Source: an uncultured Bacteroidota bacterium
GTDB taxonomy: Bacteria; Bacteroidota; Bacteroidia; Chitinophagales; LD1
Assembly: GCA_903919075.1 (NCBI GenBank)
Contig: CAIXGR010000026.1
Span: 1 to 42,669, forward strand
Length of the DNA: 42,669 bases
Reading direction: 5' to 3'
In this document: one piece after another, positions 17,393 to 26,826 of the stretch
Position numbering within the stretch: position 1 is the first letter of the stretch
Layout: the number at the start of each line of letters is the position of its first letter
Position numbers and translations under genes: made by a program
Notes under the pieces: generated by a model
The model's input: the letters and a program-made list of their open reading frames with translations, nothing else
Told to the model about the DNA's origin: nothing
The model's database searches: none

Positions 17393-20300
17393 TTATAGCT
17401 TTGGCGATAACCTATATTTTGTTTCGTGGCTACTTATCCTTACAACAGTATTTGAAATATCATTAATAACCTCTAATTGAACAGTCATATACTTACCTCT
17501 TAATCTTGTTGGTGCCGTTATTCCCCGCGTAGGATATTCGGCAAACCCTTGTCTGAATTTCCATCTTGGGTCAAGTAAAAAGTTGATAATCTGTGGTGCG
17601 TAATCCTGCACATTTAATGTGGCCGTATTCAACTTATTACCCGCTGCTATATTATTCATGGCTATCCTGCCATTATCAAACCACACTGGTTCTGTTTGCA
17701 CTGGATTAACCGAAAATTTAAGTTGCGAATTTACCAGCGTTCCATATATCAAGCCAACCGGCCCTGCATCATGTTCATACAAATTACCATTACCTCCAAC
17801 GGCAGGGTTAACGCTTAACAGGCTACCACGTAAGCCAAAATATAGATTCGGTATAAAACTGTGGAAGGATTTAAACTGGCTTTCGGCCTCATTAAATTCT
17901 ATGGTTTGCCCTGCTATATTCCCCGCCGCGTTTGCTATGTTTGAAAAGGTATGGTAAAGACTTTGGTTCTTGTAATCAAACGCGCCTACTATACCGCCGC
18001 TAAACGGATTATCCTTGCCCCAATAATTTCTTGTAGCACCATAAAAAAAGTTGTGCATACCGTAAATATCGGATGGACTGATAATACCACCTTGTAATCT
18101 GAATAGTTTGCCCTGATTCGCGTCTATAAAATAAACAGTTTTGCCGTTATTTACAACACTAAACTGGTGCTGCGTTCCGTTTACTTCATTAAGGTAGTCA
18201 TGCCCTTGAAAGCCTGTATTGCTTGCCAAAACCAATGCTTCACCCGGCCCTGTGTCACCCGTTTGTTGCGCCCTGTCATTAAACCTTACCCTTGCTACTG
18301 CGGTTTCCTGAAAAATATAGAGTGTGCTGAATAGGCTTTGTAAGGAATTAATTTGCCCCTTGCTGCCATCTGCGGATTGAACGTTATCTACTGGAAACAA
18401 TCTGAATGTATCAAACTGTTCGCCATATATTTTTGTTCCTGTGCTTATTTCATTTACAGGAAAATCGTAAACAGGTATAAAATTGGCAGGCTTTGATACA
18501 AATGCAAAATCCTGTATGCTATCAGCCGACAAAACCGAATTATCATTAAAATCTTCTAATTTAAGTTGTGTTGTTGAATCGTAATAAAGCCCGTTTTTAA
18601 AGTCGGGCAATGTAGTATCATTAAAGGCCGCCGCTGGTAACGGGCCTAAGTTATCATAAGTATTTCCTTGTCGTAGCGCGGTATTAAAAACAGATTCAAT
18701 AGGGAATGATAAGCCCAATGAATAATCTTGGTTGTTATTATGCACTTGGTCTAATAACGAGTACGAGCGATAGTAAGTGAAGTAATCCAAAAAGCAATCG
18801 CCACCCCAAACCTCTACGTTATTAAATATACATCTGCCGTTGTTACCTGCCTGCGCTTTTGTAGTGGCTATAATACCTGCATTGATAGGCACAAAATGCC
18901 CGATAGGTAAATAGGTTCTGTTTTGTAACAGCGAAGGTGTTATAGTATAGCTGCCAATCGGTCTTTTGTAGTTGCCTATAAAATAAGCCGTATGCCCGTT
19001 TCCGCTATCTGTTAAGCACCCTACCATTGCTACGGGATTTGGGTTGCTTTGCGATAATACGGGGTTTGTAATAAACATTATCTTTGGTTCGCGTTGATAT
19101 GCTCCGTATCGTTGCGGCTTGCCTCCGTTCTCCCAGTTCAGGTAATCGGCTACAAATGTCCCGTCTGTATAATATAAATTACTGCCCTGTATAGTTACTT
19201 CTTGCCCCGTTTGAACATTCGGATACCAACTTTGCGGCAATATGCCTAATGGTATTAATGAACCCAATGGAAACATTTGATATGCTGCGGGGCCAATAGT
19301 TGCCGCTTGGTTTAATTGGTCGGGCGTAATAACTGTTGTGTTCCAACTATTATCAGGGTTAGCCGTATCAACACTGCGGTAATTCTTTTGATAGTAACTT
19401 TGATGCCCGCTTCCCGTAGGCCAAACTAATTGTTGCGGTGCGGCATCGCTCATAGACAACGGATTTGTTGCCGTTATCGGGCCGTTAGCGTTATATGCTG
19501 TAGTGCAAATGTTTACTAACTCTACTACATCACCCTCTAAAGATGCCGTTCCTACAATAGAGTTATCTATCATAAAGTCAGGACACTCAAAAAATGCTGC
19601 GGCTGTTGTTGCAGTGCAGGATGGCAGGGGTTGAGGAAAACTTGTTGGGTTAGATGGTGCGTACGAAGGCAATTGATACGGAGCAACATTATATGGTGCA
19701 AGCCTTGCGTCAAGTCCTACATATTGCGTATTCGGGTTAGTATATCCGCCCCATCCTTGTACTAAACCATTCCATACATCCCCCCCATAATAAGTGCTGT
19801 ATGGCTGTCCCGAAACAAACGGCGCAGTAGGATTAGTAAAGGGATGGTTCCATGCTACATATCCATTAAAAGCCGTTGGCAGTGCGGTTATAGTTACCCT
19901 ATCACTATTATTATTATCTAAAGTATTTCCTGAACTCATTACAAGCCCTTGCGCTAATATCTGCTTAATACGGTCAGTCCTAACAATACTAAATCCACTT
20001 ACCTGTAATTGGCCGCCTGCGTCATAAAGTATATCGGTCATGTCTATACCGCTTACTTTTAACCCCAATAAATTCAGCACGAAATTATCAGTGCTAATAT
20101 TGTTTGTTACTTGTTGAGATGGCCCTTGTGAGGTATGTATCCAATCTCCGTTTACGCCAAACGGTATCGCTGTGTTACCCGATAGCCTGTTATCAAATGC
20201 GGTGTTGCCGTATCTTGTAGGAAAGGTAAAATCGGTTAAGTGTTGAGCGAAAAAAGGCTGCCCCTTTCGGTCAAATATAACAATAGCAAAAGGGTATATC

Positions 20301-21610
20301 TCGCCTCCAAAGTGGCCGCGTAAAATACTGCTCCACTGCACACCTTTATAGTTGATATAATCGCTTATAATATCGTATGTAACAGGAACGCCATCGGTCA
20401 TGTTTATAGTAACGCCATCTGCCAAACCGCCCTGCCCTGAAGGTTGAGATGCGGTAAGCGGTGTAGTGGTTGCTAATCTTGAATTATCCGATAGCATTAA
20501 CTTCTTAATCGGTGATACCTGAATGTTTGTGGTGTTTATTTCGAGCAAGGGAAACACGCTGTAATTGGCTAATATCCTTACGTTGTCTTTTAAGTTCCCC
20601 GTTTTTGCTTTGCTTATTTCTGCATAACGTTGCACTAAACTGTCCACCGCTATTTGTGTGCCTTGAAATTGATGCTGCACTAAAATTGATGCACCGGTTA
20701 TGTTGCCCTTAAAAAAAGTGTAAGCATTGGCGGGTGCGGCATCGGTTTCCCAATAAAGCGCAGCAACTTCTACTTGGCTAAATCTTACATCTAAAAAATC
20801 TATTTCAAGCAAATTGCCCTTTGTGCTTTGGGCGTTGCTGTTCTGCATTTGGTATTGCGTCCAGTTTGCATTGATAGCATCAAGCGTAACAAACACTTGC
20901 CCCGTTCCTGTACTCCACGGCGTAGCGTATCCGGTTTGGTGTATATAACGGTAAAAGTATTGATAACTGCCGCTTAGTAGTTCACCTGTTATGGTTTGCT
21001 TAAACTTGCACAGCCCCCATGTAAGGTCTATCATTTGCGCCATGCCATGTACACTGTAATAAGATGGATAAGGCTGTGCGTATGGCGTGGCAAAATAAGC
21101 GGTGCCGTTATATACAACCGGCAGTGCGCCTAACAGGATATTAAATACTCTCGGCTCGTTAAAATTGTCGTTAAAATAAACGTTCTCTATTAAACTGTTT
21201 TCGGTAACTACTTCATAATCCCGCATGGGGTGCAGTTGGCTAAAGTTCAGTTTTGCACCAAAAGGGTCATACAAATCATTAAACATGGTTTGATAAACAA
21301 AAGAACCATACGCCGCCTCTGTAACTAAACCTATTTCGCTGTTTACGCCATTGCTTAAAAATAAAACCAGCTTATTATTTATTTCTACTCCACCTATCGG
21401 CACGTAGTTGTTTGCGCCGATGTTGTAGTTCGGTGTAATCCGTAATCTAAAGTCTGTGCCGTTTGCGTTCTGCCATGCGTAGGTTCCGTCAATATTGTAT
21501 GTAACCCTGCCATTAAGCGCATACACATAGGTATTTTGCCCTTGTTGCAGGTTGTCTATATCCTGCCACATGCCCTTTGCAAAGGTATTTACAAATCTTT
21601 CGGTTTTCAT
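17393..21610 (-). CDS. Very large tail protein (crAss-like muzzle/stabilisation-type candidate)
   Basis: 1405 residues, beta-rich, poor in Lys and with very few charged helices. The start (MKTERFVNTFAKGMWQDIDN, then NTYVYALNGRVTYN) matches the style of the large tail protein that follows the ring-protein genes in crAss-like and related Bacteroidota podoviruses. It has repeated Tyr/Asn/Pro-rich beta segments, and the end (IRISSHETKYRLSPKL type) is compact. It overlaps the upstream 247-residue gene by four bases (ATGA). In the family this protein forms the outer tail barrel. That assignment here is from position, size and remembered N-terminal pattern. Confidence 0.65.
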   Translation of the reverse strand: MKTERFVNTFAKGMWQDIDNLQQGQNTYVYALNGRVTYNIDGTYAWQNANGTDFRLRITPNYNIGANNYVPIGGVEINNKLVLFLSNGVNSEIGLVTEAAYGSFVYQTMFNDLYDPFGAKLNFSQLHPMRDYEVVTENSLIENVYFNDNFNEPRVFNILLGALPVVYNGTAYFATPYAQPYPSYYSVHGMAQMIDLTWGLCKFKQTITGELLSGSYQYFYRYIHQTGYATPWSTGTGQVFVTLDAINANWTQYQMQNSNAQSTKGNLLEIDFLDVRFSQVEVAALYWETDAAPANAYTFFKGNITGASILVQHQFQGTQIAVDSLVQRYAEISKAKTGNLKDNVRILANYSVFPLLEINTTNIQVSPIKKLMLSDNSRLATTTPLTASQPSGQGGLADGVTINMTDGVPVTYDIISDYINYKGVQWSSILRGHFGGEIYPFAIVIFDRKGQPFFAQHLTDFTFPTRYGNTAFDNRLSGNTAIPFGVNGDWIHTSQGPSQQVTNNISTDNFVLNLLGLKVSGIDMTDILYDAGGQLQVSGFSIVRTDRIKQILAQGLVMSSGNTLDNNNSDRVTITALPTAFNGYVAWNHPFTNPTAPFVSGQPYSTYYGGDVWNGLVQGWGGYTNPNTQYVGLDARLAPYNVAPYQLPSYAPSNPTSFPQPLPSCTATTAAAFFECPDFMIDNSIVGTASLEGDVVELVNICTTAYNANGPITATNPLSMSDAAPQQLVWPTGSGHQSYYQKNYRSVDTANPDNSWNTTVITPDQLNQAATIGPAAYQMFPLGSLIPLGILPQSWYPNVQTGQEVTIQGSNLYYTDGTFVADYLNWENGGKPQRYGAYQREPKIMFITNPVLSQSNPNPVAMVGCLTDSGNGHTAYFIGNYKRPIGSYTITPSLLQNRTYLPIGHFVPINAGIIATTKAQAGNNGRCIFNNVEVWGGDCFLDYFTYYRSYSLLDQVHNNNQDYSLGLSFPIESVFNTALRQGNTYDNLGPLPAAAFNDTTLPDFKNGLYYDSTTQLKLEDFNDNSVLSADSIQDFAFVSKPANFIPVYDFPVNEISTGTKIYGEQFDTFRLFPVDNVQSADGSKGQINSLQSLFSTLYIFQETAVARVRFNDRAQQTGDTGPGEALVLASNTGFQGHDYLNEVNGTQHQFSVVNNGKTVYFIDANQGKLFRLQGGIISPSDIYGMHNFFYGATRNYWGKDNPFSGGIVGAFDYKNQSLYHTFSNIANAAGNIAGQTIEFNEAESQFKSFHSFIPNLYFGLRGSLLSVNPAVGGNGNLYEHDAGPVGLIYGTLVNSQLKFSVNPVQTEPVWFDNGRIAMNNIAAGNKLNTATLNVQDYAPQIINFLLDPRWKFRQGFAEYPTRGITAPTRLRGKYMTVQLEVINDISNTVVRISSHETKYRLSPKL

Positions 21611-22350
21611 CTTCTGTTACCGTTGTTTCCACCCCTGCCGCCTACCGTAAATCTATTTGGAAACCAATATTTACTTATCTCCCGCATTTCGCTATCGGTC
21701 TTTTTATTGATAAACGCGCGGGCTTGTCTTGCTCGGTTATACCAAATACGCTCAAAGGTAGATGCTCGGTTATCGCCCATGCGTAAACAAAGCTGCCATG
21801 CAATATATTGTGTGCAAGCTGTTACGGGTATGCCATCAATCATTTTTACATAGCCATCTTCGTCCATCGGTATCTTCCACCCTTGTATCACCACTTCCTC
21901 GCTATCATTTACGGGGCCGTGTATCTTTACCCAACAGCCCTCTAATGTAAACGCTCGGTGGTTATTACAAATCGCTTCATTTATACTTGGCGCTATTTCG
22001 CTGCAACAACTATTTTGGCAGGTATTGGTGCAGCGGTTCTTTTTGTATAAAAACGGTATCACGCAACCTGCTAAAGTAAGGCACTCTAAGGCTACAAATC
22101 CATCACACAATTTTACCCGTCCGTTTGCGGTGTAAGCGGTTTGGTCTATGGGTTCGTATATCGTGCAGGCGCGGGTATCTTTTATAATCAACTCGTTTGC
22201 CTCACCCGCCCACCTTACAAGGTCTTCCTGTAAACTTTGCAGCAAGTGCGAAAAGCCTGTATTACCAACAGCGGCACGAATAGCAAATTTTGGGCTTACC
22301 ATTTGGTAAACCTCAATATCGTTGGTGCTATTTATTCTACCATTTTTCAT
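21607..22350 (-). CDS. Tail/neck protein, Cys-rich, unknown
   Basis: 247 residues. Mixed alpha/beta protein with cysteine pairs in the middle (RCTNTCQNSCC at about 110-120) and others near 62, 78, 92 and 130. The C-terminal 60 residues are basic with a conserved-looking IWYNRARQARAFINKK segment, then a Gly/Asn/Arg tail. It sits directly upstream of the 1405-residue tail gene with an ATGA overlap, a position held by tail hub or ring proteins in crAss-like phages. That role is an inference from gene order. The cysteines could bind metal. Confidence 0.55.
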   Translation of the reverse strand: MKNGRINSTNDIEVYQMVSPKFAIRAAVGNTGFSHLLQSLQEDLVRWAGEANELIIKDTRACTIYEPIDQTAYTANGRVKLCDGFVALECLTLAGCVIPFLYKKNRCTNTCQNSCCSEIAPSINEAICNNHRAFTLEGCWVKIHGPVNDSEEVVIQGWKIPMDEDGYVKMIDGIPVTACTQYIAWQLCLRMGDNRASTFERIWYNRARQARAFINKKTDSEMREISKYWFPNRFTVGGRGGNNGNRR

Positions 22351-22576
22351 CCGGACATTTTTCTCTTGGTGCCTTTAATTTACCTACTTCACCTTCCAAA
22401 TAGCAGCCGCAATTTTTACAAATCGGCTTGTATTCAAAGAATGGAAATTGCTTTTTAATCCCGATTCTTTTAGATAGCGCAGGACATGCTTTACAAATTG
22501 CTCGTCTTTCTTCGACTTGTTCATCGGTAAGCCTGTTTCCTTTTATATAATCCTGTAATGCTGCGCTTATTGCCAT
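22337..22576 (-). CDS. Small zinc-finger-like protein
   Basis: 79 residues. Contains CKACP at about 28-32 and CKNCGC at about 53-58, with a further Cys near the end (EKCPDEKW), a plausible four-cysteine zinc site. The N-terminal helix (ALQDYIKGNRLTDEQVEERR) is charged. Similar short two-CxxC proteins occur between tail genes of Bacteroidota phages and may be assembly factors. It overlaps the next gene by 14 bp and the previous one by 10 bp, so it is clearly part of the tail operon. Confidence 0.65.
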   Translation of the reverse strand: MAISAALQDYIKGNRLTDEQVEERRAICKACPALSKRIGIKKQFPFFEYKPICKNCGCYLEGEVGKLKAPREKCPDEKW

Positions 22577-22974
22577 ACAAAACTATCCCCGTCCACATAC
22601 TCCGTTAAATATCTAAGCCCTTCTTTTCTTCTTGCCCTTAACCTTTCGCTTATTTCCAAACTCGTTTCAACAATATAATTTCTCCACAACGGGTGCTTTA
22701 TCCAAACCAATGAGTAATCTAAGTTGCCGAAAGTTTTTATATGCTCAATATCTCTACCTTCATATAAATGCTCCAGTCCTTGAATATAGCCCAAATTAAG
22801 CGGTAATGGTATGCGGTTGCCCGTTTGTATTGCTTTGTCAAATAACAGCCTGAAATAGTCTGCAATAAACGCCTTGTTATCGGTGGTTGACTTTAGTTTG
22901 TATTTCTTTAGATACAAATCCATTTGCTCGGCTATTTCCGCTATACCCCGTTTTGGTTCTTCATGTTTTTTCAT
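22567..22974 (-). CDS. Small hypothetical protein in tail operon
   Basis: 135 residues, charged and mainly helical (MKKHEEPKRGIAEIAEQMDLYLKK type start), with an aromatic patch LDYSLVWIKHPLWRNYIVE near residue 90 and a basic helix after it. It overlaps both neighbours by a few bases (four at the upstream junction). No motif of known function. Likely a tail or neck assembly factor given its position between the 226-residue protein and the tail genes. Confidence 0.6.
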   Translation of the reverse strand: MKKHEEPKRGIAEIAEQMDLYLKKYKLKSTTDNKAFIADYFRLLFDKAIQTGNRIPLPLNLGYIQGLEHLYEGRDIEHIKTFGNLDYSLVWIKHPLWRNYIVETSLEISERLRARRKEGLRYLTEYVDGDSFVWQ

Positions 22975-23651
22975 AGCGTAACATTTGTTACTTCGTTATC
23001 GCTATTATCAGCCTTAACTGTTCTTGCTATGCCTACTTCCTTTTCAAATATCAGGTCATACATTGCGCTCTCTAAAGTTGCAGGTATCGGGTAATTATCG
23101 GTGTCCCAATCATAGCACAGTATTTCAGTCCCGTTATCGGTTACAAGGTTAGCGGGGTCTGCAAATACGCCGCGTAGGTTCACTCCCTCCAAAGCCCACA
23201 AATCGTCTACGCCATGCACGTATAAAGTATTGCCTATCTTTTCGGCATATATTCTTTGTGCAGGTGAAAAACGACTATACTCGGCAAAGCTGCCGTAGTT
23301 ATAATCGCTTAATGGTATGCGGGTTTGTTTGTTTACAAGGCCAAAATAAGTAATAGCCATGTTGTCGGGCAGGTCAAGCACGGCGGGTATCTCTACATAA
23401 TATACCTTTTCGCCCCAACAATACTTTTGGCACATAGATTTGTCTGCCTTGGTTAAAGTAAGGCAGCCTAAATCCTGTTCATATCCTTGCGGAACGTAGT
23501 TGTATTTCTTAATGTTTGCACCAACTAAATACGCCCGCCAATATCTTATCCATTGCGCTATCTGCCTGTCTCCGTAGGTCATGGCTCGGTTAGCCCTGCC
23601 ACCGTTTACAAGGTCACGAATATTATAGATGTGAGTTACCAATGAGGGCAT
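22971..23651 (-). CDS. Ring/adaptor-type neck protein candidate
   Basis: 226 residues. The start (MPSLVTHIYNIRDLVNGGRA, then DRQIAQWIRYWRAYLV) has the pattern seen in the ring or tail-tube proteins following the capsid genes of crAss-like phages: a helical N-terminus with a QI..WI...RA helix, then a beta-rich domain (YYVEIPAVLDLPDN). The C-terminal helix ends acidic. It lies between the inserted GIY-YIG gene and the small tail genes. Assignment as a neck ring protein is by gene order and pattern only. Confidence 0.55.
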   Translation of the reverse strand: MPSLVTHIYNIRDLVNGGRANRAMTYGDRQIAQWIRYWRAYLVGANIKKYNYVPQGYEQDLGCLTLTKADKSMCQKYCWGEKVYYVEIPAVLDLPDNMAITYFGLVNKQTRIPLSDYNYGSFAEYSRFSPAQRIYAEKIGNTLYVHGVDDLWALEGVNLRGVFADPANLVTDNGTEILCYDWDTDNYPIPATLESAMYDLIFEKEVGIARTVKADNSDNEVTNVTL

Positions 23652-24376
23652 TACTTACTTAGGTTTTCAAATATATATTTTCCCAAAAATGGATGTGTAC
23701 TTTTTCTTGTAAAATATTTACTCAAGGACGGTTTGGTTGTTCCTATAGACTCCGCTACTCTACCTACCCCGTCTAATACGTAAGATTCTCCTGTAATAAC
23801 ATTTGTTACTTTAAAGTTCTTTCTCGCTTTAGATGGTATGCCTGTTTTAGATTTTCGAATCTTGTCAATAGCATCTTGGCTCATTTTTCTGCCTAAGGCC
23901 TTGTGCCTTATCTTATCTTTATGCTCATCCGTTAAGGGAACTCCCAAAGGCCTACCCTCTCCAAATCCGTTTATCTTACCCCTTTTTTTGCCAAGCCAAT
24001 ACCTCGTTGGGTTTTTTAATTTTGCTTCCCGTTGTTTTTGTTTTGTTTCTGAACTAGGGACATAATTATTAACCCCATCTCCGCCAGAGGTAAGGTTAAC
24101 TAGGTTTGCACCAAAAGACTTAAAAAGCAATATGTATTCTATTTCTTTTTTCTTAGCGTCTTCAGTAGTAAGTCCATCTTCTAGTATTGTTAGAATAAGC
24201 TGATTGCCGCCCTGCAATACTTTTTTAACCCAATTTGCCCTCTTATTTGTCTTTTTAGTGCTATAGTATTTATGATTAGAAAGCCTATTGGCAGGTTTTT
24301 TTGTTATGCCAATGTATCTAATTTCATCAACATTTAGTGAAGATGAAAGACCATAAATTACGTAATCCGCATTCAT
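23651..24376 (-). CDS. GIY-YIG homing endonuclease
   Basis: 241 residues from ATG 24376 (a start at 24385 adds MCF). The GIY-YIG motif is DYVIYGL ... IRYIGITKKPANRLSNH, with the catalytic Arg in PANRL and an active-site Glu further on (KKEIEYI). The C-terminal half holds NUMOD-like DNA-binding repeats (GRPLGVPLTDEHKDKIRHKA and a second DAIDKIRKSKTG), followed by a DGVGRVAESIG helix-turn-helix and a PFLGKYIF end. It lies on the same strand as the capsid and tail genes, between the 121- and 226-residue genes. A free-standing mobile gene, not a virion component. Confidence 0.9.
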   Translation of the reverse strand: MNADYVIYGLSSSLNVDEIRYIGITKKPANRLSNHKYYSTKKTNKRANWVKKVLQGGNQLILTILEDGLTTEDAKKKEIEYILLFKSFGANLVNLTSGGDGVNNYVPSSETKQKQREAKLKNPTRYWLGKKRGKINGFGEGRPLGVPLTDEHKDKIRHKALGRKMSQDAIDKIRKSKTGIPSKARKNFKVTNVITGESYVLDGVGRVAESIGTTKPSLSKYFTRKSTHPFLGKYIFENLSK

Positions 24377-24389
24377 AAAACACATTTAA

Positions 24390-24412
24390 TGAGTTAAAGT
24401 ATTCCTAACTCA
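24390..24412. repeat. Inverted repeat between capsid-decoration gene and GIY-YIG gene
   Basis: TGAGTTA (24390-24396) and TAACTCA (24406-24412) pair perfectly around a 9-base loop, directly after the stop codon of the 121-residue gene. There is no U-tract, so it is not a standard terminator. It may mark the insertion junction of the endonuclease gene or stabilise the 3' end of the capsid transcript. Confidence 0.45.
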
Positions 24413-24778
24413 CTATGAACCAAATACTCCTACTACTAACCAAACGTTTGTTTGTGTAGAGTAGAATAACGTTCTCTTGCCAGCAGCTACGGCTACGGCA
24501 GTATTAACGCCTGCACCTAAGTTACCGCCTGTTTGCGGAAACACATTTAAGCTGTTCGCGCCGTTGTTTATTACCCATGCGTAAACCGGTCCTAAACCAA
24601 CGTTAGGTATCTTTACGCTATCGGCAGTTGTGGCTACGGTTGCTACGGTATTAAACGTATCGGCCAGTTGCAAGGCGTTAGCCTGTCCACCGCCAGCGTG
24701 TGCCGTCAGTCCGATTGATGCGGTTACTTGTTGCAGGTTTATTTCAAATCTGCGTATAAGGCTTGTTAATAGGTTCAT
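24413..24778 (-). CDS. Small head-decoration or fibre-like protein
   Basis: 121 residues. The N-terminal 30 residues are helical (MNLLTSLIRRFEINLQQV). The rest is Ala/Val/Gly/Asn-rich beta sequence (GPVYAWVINNGANSLNVF, KRTLFYSTQTNVW) of the kind found in small decoration or head-fibre proteins. It overlaps the 81-residue gene by four bases. Several bacterial viruses have such a trimeric outer capsid protein near the major capsid gene. The assignment is an inference. Confidence 0.5.
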   Translation of the reverse strand: MNLLTSLIRRFEINLQQVTASIGLTAHAGGGQANALQLADTFNTVATVATTADSVKIPNVGLGPVYAWVINNGANSLNVFPQTGGNLGAGVNTAVAVAAGKRTLFYSTQTNVWLVVGVFGS

Positions 24779-25020
24779 TCTTTTTCTTTTTGCTTGTTAT
24801 TGAATTTTGCTATTTCTAAAGGATTATTAGCGCGGTTTCCTGTAAGGGTTTCCTTGTCGCCATCTTCCTTTATAATAACTGTCTTATAGCCGTGTTGCTG
24901 TGCATCAAACTGTCTTACCGCTTTTACGGTAGGTATTTTGATTTCAGTTACCGTAGTTTTCAATTGCGCAGTTTCTTCCTGCTTAACTTCTTTTTGGTCT
25001 GTCGATTCGTTTGGTTCCAC
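24775..25020 (-). CDS. Small charged hypothetical protein
   Basis: 81 residues, rich in Glu, Lys, Gln and Thr, with no cysteine and no hydrophobic core of note. One stretch, VRQFDAQQHGYKTVIIKEDG, could be a beta hairpin. The N- and C-termini look disordered. It lies between the 87- and 121-residue genes with minimal spacing. Possibly an accessory head protein. No function recognised. Confidence 0.5.
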   Translation of the reverse strand: MEPNESTDQKEVKQEETAQLKTTVTEIKIPTVKAVRQFDAQQHGYKTVIIKEDGDKETLTGNRANNPLEIAKFNNKQKEKE

Positions 25021-25021
25021 T

Positions 25022-25285
25022 TTATTTCATTTTGTCGCAATTAACACATGGTTGTGATGTTTGCGGTTGGTTATAAATTTTGTTTTCTACTACCATTGGC
25101 TGATAAATTACAGTCATTCCGTTTTTTGTGCCTTTACAGCCCGTACACTCGCCCATAATCTTATCAATCAACTGTTCACTTGTCATGCCTTCTGCGCCTC
25201 CAAAGGGTATAGCTAACTCCAATAATTCGGGCAATGATAACTGCCTTAGTTCGTTCTTTGCATCTACGCCTGTGTATTCGCTCAT
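25022..25285 (-). CDS. Small protein with two CxxC motifs
   Basis: 87 residues. The N-terminal half is a helical, LEM/SAP-like stretch (LPELLELAIPFGGAEGMTSEQLIDKIM). The C-terminal half carries CTGCKG (about 48-53) and CVNCDK near the end, a likely zinc ribbon. It overlaps the upstream 221-residue gene by four bases. The helical half could bind nucleic acid or a protein partner. Its place right after neck genes suggests a head-completion accessory protein. Function unknown. Confidence 0.6.
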   Translation of the reverse strand: MSEYTGVDAKNELRQLSLPELLELAIPFGGAEGMTSEQLIDKIMGECTGCKGTKNGMTVIYQPMVVENKIYNQPQTSQPCVNCDKMK

Positions 25286-25947
25286 ACCCCTCCTTTACTT
25301 TCTTGTGCCGTTACTGTGGCTTGTTCAAAATCATCCACATCAGTTTTCATCAGTATTTTGGCAATTTCTATTATCTCGTTAGCAATATAATCCGCAGCTT
25401 CAAAAACTCCGTTGGGGTTTGTTGCGCTGTTTATTACCTGTAACAATCTAAAGTAATCGCCACTTATACTTAATGGTGTTGACGTAGACAAAATATTGAT
25501 AACCCTATACGTTCCGTTGTTCCCTTTTTTATACATCGGAAATCTATCCGTTGGTATATTATTAGGGTCTTGCGTATTGGTATCAACACTGCTTAATGGC
25601 ACAGGCACAATATTTCGTTCTTTAGGTGCAATGTTACCATTGCAATCCTTCTGATTCCAAACTCCTTTCATCCTCGCAAGGTCACGATAATCATTTATCA
25701 TCGCGGGCGTTGTTTCGGTAGTGGTGTAAAGCGTTATTTGATTAACCCCTGTAAAGCTAAATGGCTCTATCAGGTGGGTTAGCCTATCGGTAAACGCCTG
25801 CACCTTATTGAAGTTTGGCCTTGTCTGTTCATACCAGCTATTGTAAGCCCAGTTCAAATAAGTATCAATTTCAGTCGGTATAAATGAGGGGCTACCCGCT
25901 TGGTCTATTCTAAGCGTAAGGGTATCACTCATTTGCTGAAATGTCAT
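25282..25947 (-). CDS. Head-tail connector (adaptor-like) candidate
   Basis: 221 residues. Starts MTFQQMSDTLTLRIDQAG, then PTEIDTYLNWAYNSWYEQTR: the pattern of an N-terminal helix pair with a 'eID-YLN-A' motif seen in the adaptor or first ring protein after the major capsid gene of podoviruses. The middle is beta-rich, and the C-terminus is a long helix (EAADYIANEIIEIAKILMKT). It overlaps the next gene by four bases. Assigned as connector by pattern and order. Confidence 0.55.
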   Translation of the reverse strand: MTFQQMSDTLTLRIDQAGSPSFIPTEIDTYLNWAYNSWYEQTRPNFNKVQAFTDRLTHLIEPFSFTGVNQITLYTTTETTPAMINDYRDLARMKGVWNQKDCNGNIAPKERNIVPVPLSSVDTNTQDPNNIPTDRFPMYKKGNNGTYRVINILSTSTPLSISGDYFRLLQVINSATNPNGVFEAADYIANEIIEIAKILMKTDVDDFEQATVTAQESKGGV

Positions 25948-25957
25948 AGAACGCTAT

Positions 25958-26806
25958 TTATTTTGGTTTCGGGCCTGCTGCCTTTAATGAGGTGCCTTTC
26001 TTTAAGGTGATATACACTTCATCGTTTGATTTCAGGTACCCAATTACTGCATCTATACTGTTACCTATAATCGAGGCGTTGTGCTTGTAGGTGCCATGCG
26101 CGGTCTTGTAAAAGCCCGTTTCTTTTGCAGCATCACCTTCAGCAAGCGCATTGTAGGCTACAATATAATAGTCCATATCGGGGCTATCCATAATAGCTTT
26201 CAACTTCTTTCTGTTGGCTTCCGCTTCACCTGTCTTGTGTATTCTGCCGTTCTCCCAAATTTGAGATAGGTCAGTTTGTTTCTGAATGCGCGGCTTTGAA
26301 GTCGAGCGATTCATATACATACACAAGAAGTTCACAATACCTTCTTCGTAAGTAAAAATCTTGTTCTGATAAATAATGTCCTCCTGTCTTGTTTCGGCAT
26401 ATTCAATGCTCGACTTGTGCGCGTCTATCACCCTAAACTGGTGGTCTTTCTTACGCGCTTCTTCGCCTTCAAAAACTAATCTTGTTCTTACAATAGGAGA
26501 GTGAAACACGCAGTAGATATATTTAAGGTCGTCTTCCTTATCTAATCTCCACGTTGCACCTACCGGCCCTATACCTAAACCGTCTGCTCTTGTTCTTTGG
26601 TCTATAACGGGGTTTTTATGCCTGTCACGTATCACATCATCAAAAATGGTGTAACCGCCAAAGTTTAACTTATGGCATGGTATCAGTTCAATCAGTGCTA
26701 CATCGCCTGCGTCAGCAAGTTTTTTATGTCTTGCGTAAAGGGTTTTGTATTCCTCTGTTTTCTTGTACTTCTCAAAATCGTAATCTTTTGCTACTGCTGT
26801 GGACAT
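25958..26806 (-). CDS. Hypothetical protein downstream of the major capsid gene
   Basis: 282 residues, alpha/beta and rich in Lys, Asp and Tyr. The N-terminal 40 residues are a charged helix. Middle segments such as LKYIYCVFHSPIVRTRLVF and EGIVNFLCMYMNRS suggest a folded core. The C-terminus is basic (LKKGTSLKAAGPKPK). It comes 51 bp after the major capsid stop, separated by a strong hairpin, so it is probably expressed at a lower level than the capsid. In related phages the gene in this slot is a conserved virion or head-maturation protein of unknown role. Confidence 0.55.
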   Translation of the reverse strand: MSTAVAKDYDFEKYKKTEEYKTLYARHKKLADAGDVALIELIPCHKLNFGGYTIFDDVIRDRHKNPVIDQRTRADGLGIGPVGATWRLDKEDDLKYIYCVFHSPIVRTRLVFEGEEARKKDHQFRVIDAHKSSIEYAETRQEDIIYQNKIFTYEEGIVNFLCMYMNRSTSKPRIQKQTDLSQIWENGRIHKTGEAEANRKKLKAIMDSPDMDYYIVAYNALAEGDAAKETGFYKTAHGTYKHNASIIGNSIDAVIGYLKSNDEVYITLKKGTSLKAAGPKPK

Positions 26807-26826
26807 GGGGTTTATTTAAAAGTATA

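Noticed and set aside
17393-21610. Formal assignment of the phage to the crAss-like order
   Set aside because: Gene order and protein style fit, but no RNA-polymerase giant gene or other hallmark is visible; a phylogeny of TerL, portal and capsid is needed.
24438-24452. 15-mer AACCAAACGTTTGTT shared with 41019-41033, both near GIY-YIG genes
   Set aside because: One copy is coding sequence, the motif is palindromic, and one or two exact 15-mer repeats are expected by chance in a window of this size.
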